Part shown: piece after piece, positions 63,818-64,000 of the stretch
Position numbering within the stretch: position 1 is the first letter of the stretch
How the letters are laid out: each line of letters starts with the position of its first letter
Assembly (NCBI GenBank): GCA_005405945.1
Contig: BJHW01000001.1
Coordinates: 8,928,001 to 8,992,000 of the forward strand
DNA length: 64,000 nucleotides
Direction: 5' to 3'
Source of the DNA: Streptomyces violaceusniger
Lineage (GTDB): Bacteria; Actinomycetota; Actinomycetes; Streptomycetales; Streptomycetaceae
Notes under the pieces: generated by a model
What the model was told of the DNA's origin: nothing
Database searches by the model: none
What the model saw: only the letters and a program-made list of their open reading frames with translations
Made by a program: the position numbers and the translations under genes

Positions 63818-64000
63818 ATGACCGACACCGGCCAGGTCCCGGGAGAGGGACTGCCGGAGAACGCAGGCGGACGACTCGGACACCCGCACCCGGCGGATGT
63901 CCACGCCCCGCCGGCCGACGCCGGTTACATCGAGCAGCCGCAGCCCGGAGTCCCTCCCGGCGCCGCCTACACCTTCCTCGACGGCTCCGAACACGTGGGC
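63818..64000 (+). CDS. N-terminal part of an unrecognised, disordered protein (3' end outside window)
   Basis: ATG at 63818 with GAGGGGTACGC upstream. The 61 visible residues begin MTDTGQVPGEGLPENAGG and are rich in P, G, D and H without a fold; the cut end is YTFLDGSEHVG. This looks like a flexible N-terminal extension. The gene follows cobL, so a cobalamin role is possible but not shown. The upstream ATG at 63801 gives only a 6-residue frame. Confidence 0.6.
   Translation, partial: MTDTGQVPGEGLPENAGGRLGHPHPADVHAPPADAGYIEQPQPGVPPGAAYTFLDGSEHVG

Overview
This is chromosomal DNA from a high-GC actinomycete, almost certainly a Streptomyces or close relative. The signs are very high GC with GTG/TTG starts behind GGAGG-type ribosome sites, many 4-nt ATGA/GTGA gene overlaps, a monomeric isocitrate dehydrogenase, an argCJBDR cluster, a CebR-type cellulase operator and the intergenic repeats typical of the genus. 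No tRNA, rRNA, CRISPR array, phage, transposase or natural-product cluster was found. Most of the window is core metabolism and regulation.

Layout. 0-9.3 kb: a SpoIIE-type phosphatase (5' end outside), an amidohydrolase, a UPF0126 channel protein, a TPR regulator, a NUDIX hydrolase, an MgtC protein, a coupled GlxA regulator/cysteine-hydrolase pair and 3-hydroxybutyryl-CoA dehydrogenase. 9.4-13.5 kb: secreted glycan hydrolases (a GH74-type enzyme with a CebR box, and a GHL10-type enzyme). 13.5-16.5 kb: a DMT exporter and a MocR regulator whose start codons overlap head to head. 16.5-17.4 kb: a large non-coding tandem repeat array. 17.5-24.2 kb: isocitrate dehydrogenase and two regulator/oxidoreductase pairs with clear palindromic operators. 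24.2-29.2 kb: argCJBDR. 29.2-36.9 kb: a LacI-controlled operon joining a four-gene ABC importer to a nucleoside hydrolase and adenine deaminase. 37-42 kb: a symporter, a PNPOx-like protein, DUF488 and a WXG100-like/DUF1023/lipoprotein cassette. 42.2-44.9 kb: a flavin electron-transfer trio. 45-47.6 kb: a Tat-exported EEP hydrolase and an SDR/MarR pair. 47.7-50.5 kb: argG-argH. 50.5-58 kb: an aldo/keto reductase, a hydrolase, an acyltransferase, a GDPD, a sigma-like protein and small membrane proteins. 58-61.2 kb: metNIQ with a Cys-rich leader peptide. 61.3-64 kb: a GNAT, the cobalamin gene cobL and the start of an unrecognised gene.

Arginine synthesis is split. argCJBD with the regulator argR lies at 24-29 kb and argGH at 47.7-50.5 kb. 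Both promoters carry a similar palindrome-like motif suited to ArgR. The purine operon reads as one pathway: uptake, release of the base, then deamination of adenine.

Sequence quality matters. Eleven genes, including icd, argD and adenine deaminase, are interrupted by single-base indels, and eleven of the twelve lesions are one missing base in or beside a short G/C run. This looks like uncorrected homopolymer error rather than gene decay, so these genes are annotated as whole loci with the break noted.

The items most worth a second look are the purine salvage operon with its twin operator, the metNIQ leader peptide, the 25/50-bp array with inverted flanks, the dispersed hairpin element read in frame inside metN, and the 20-22 bp duplications that span stop codons.
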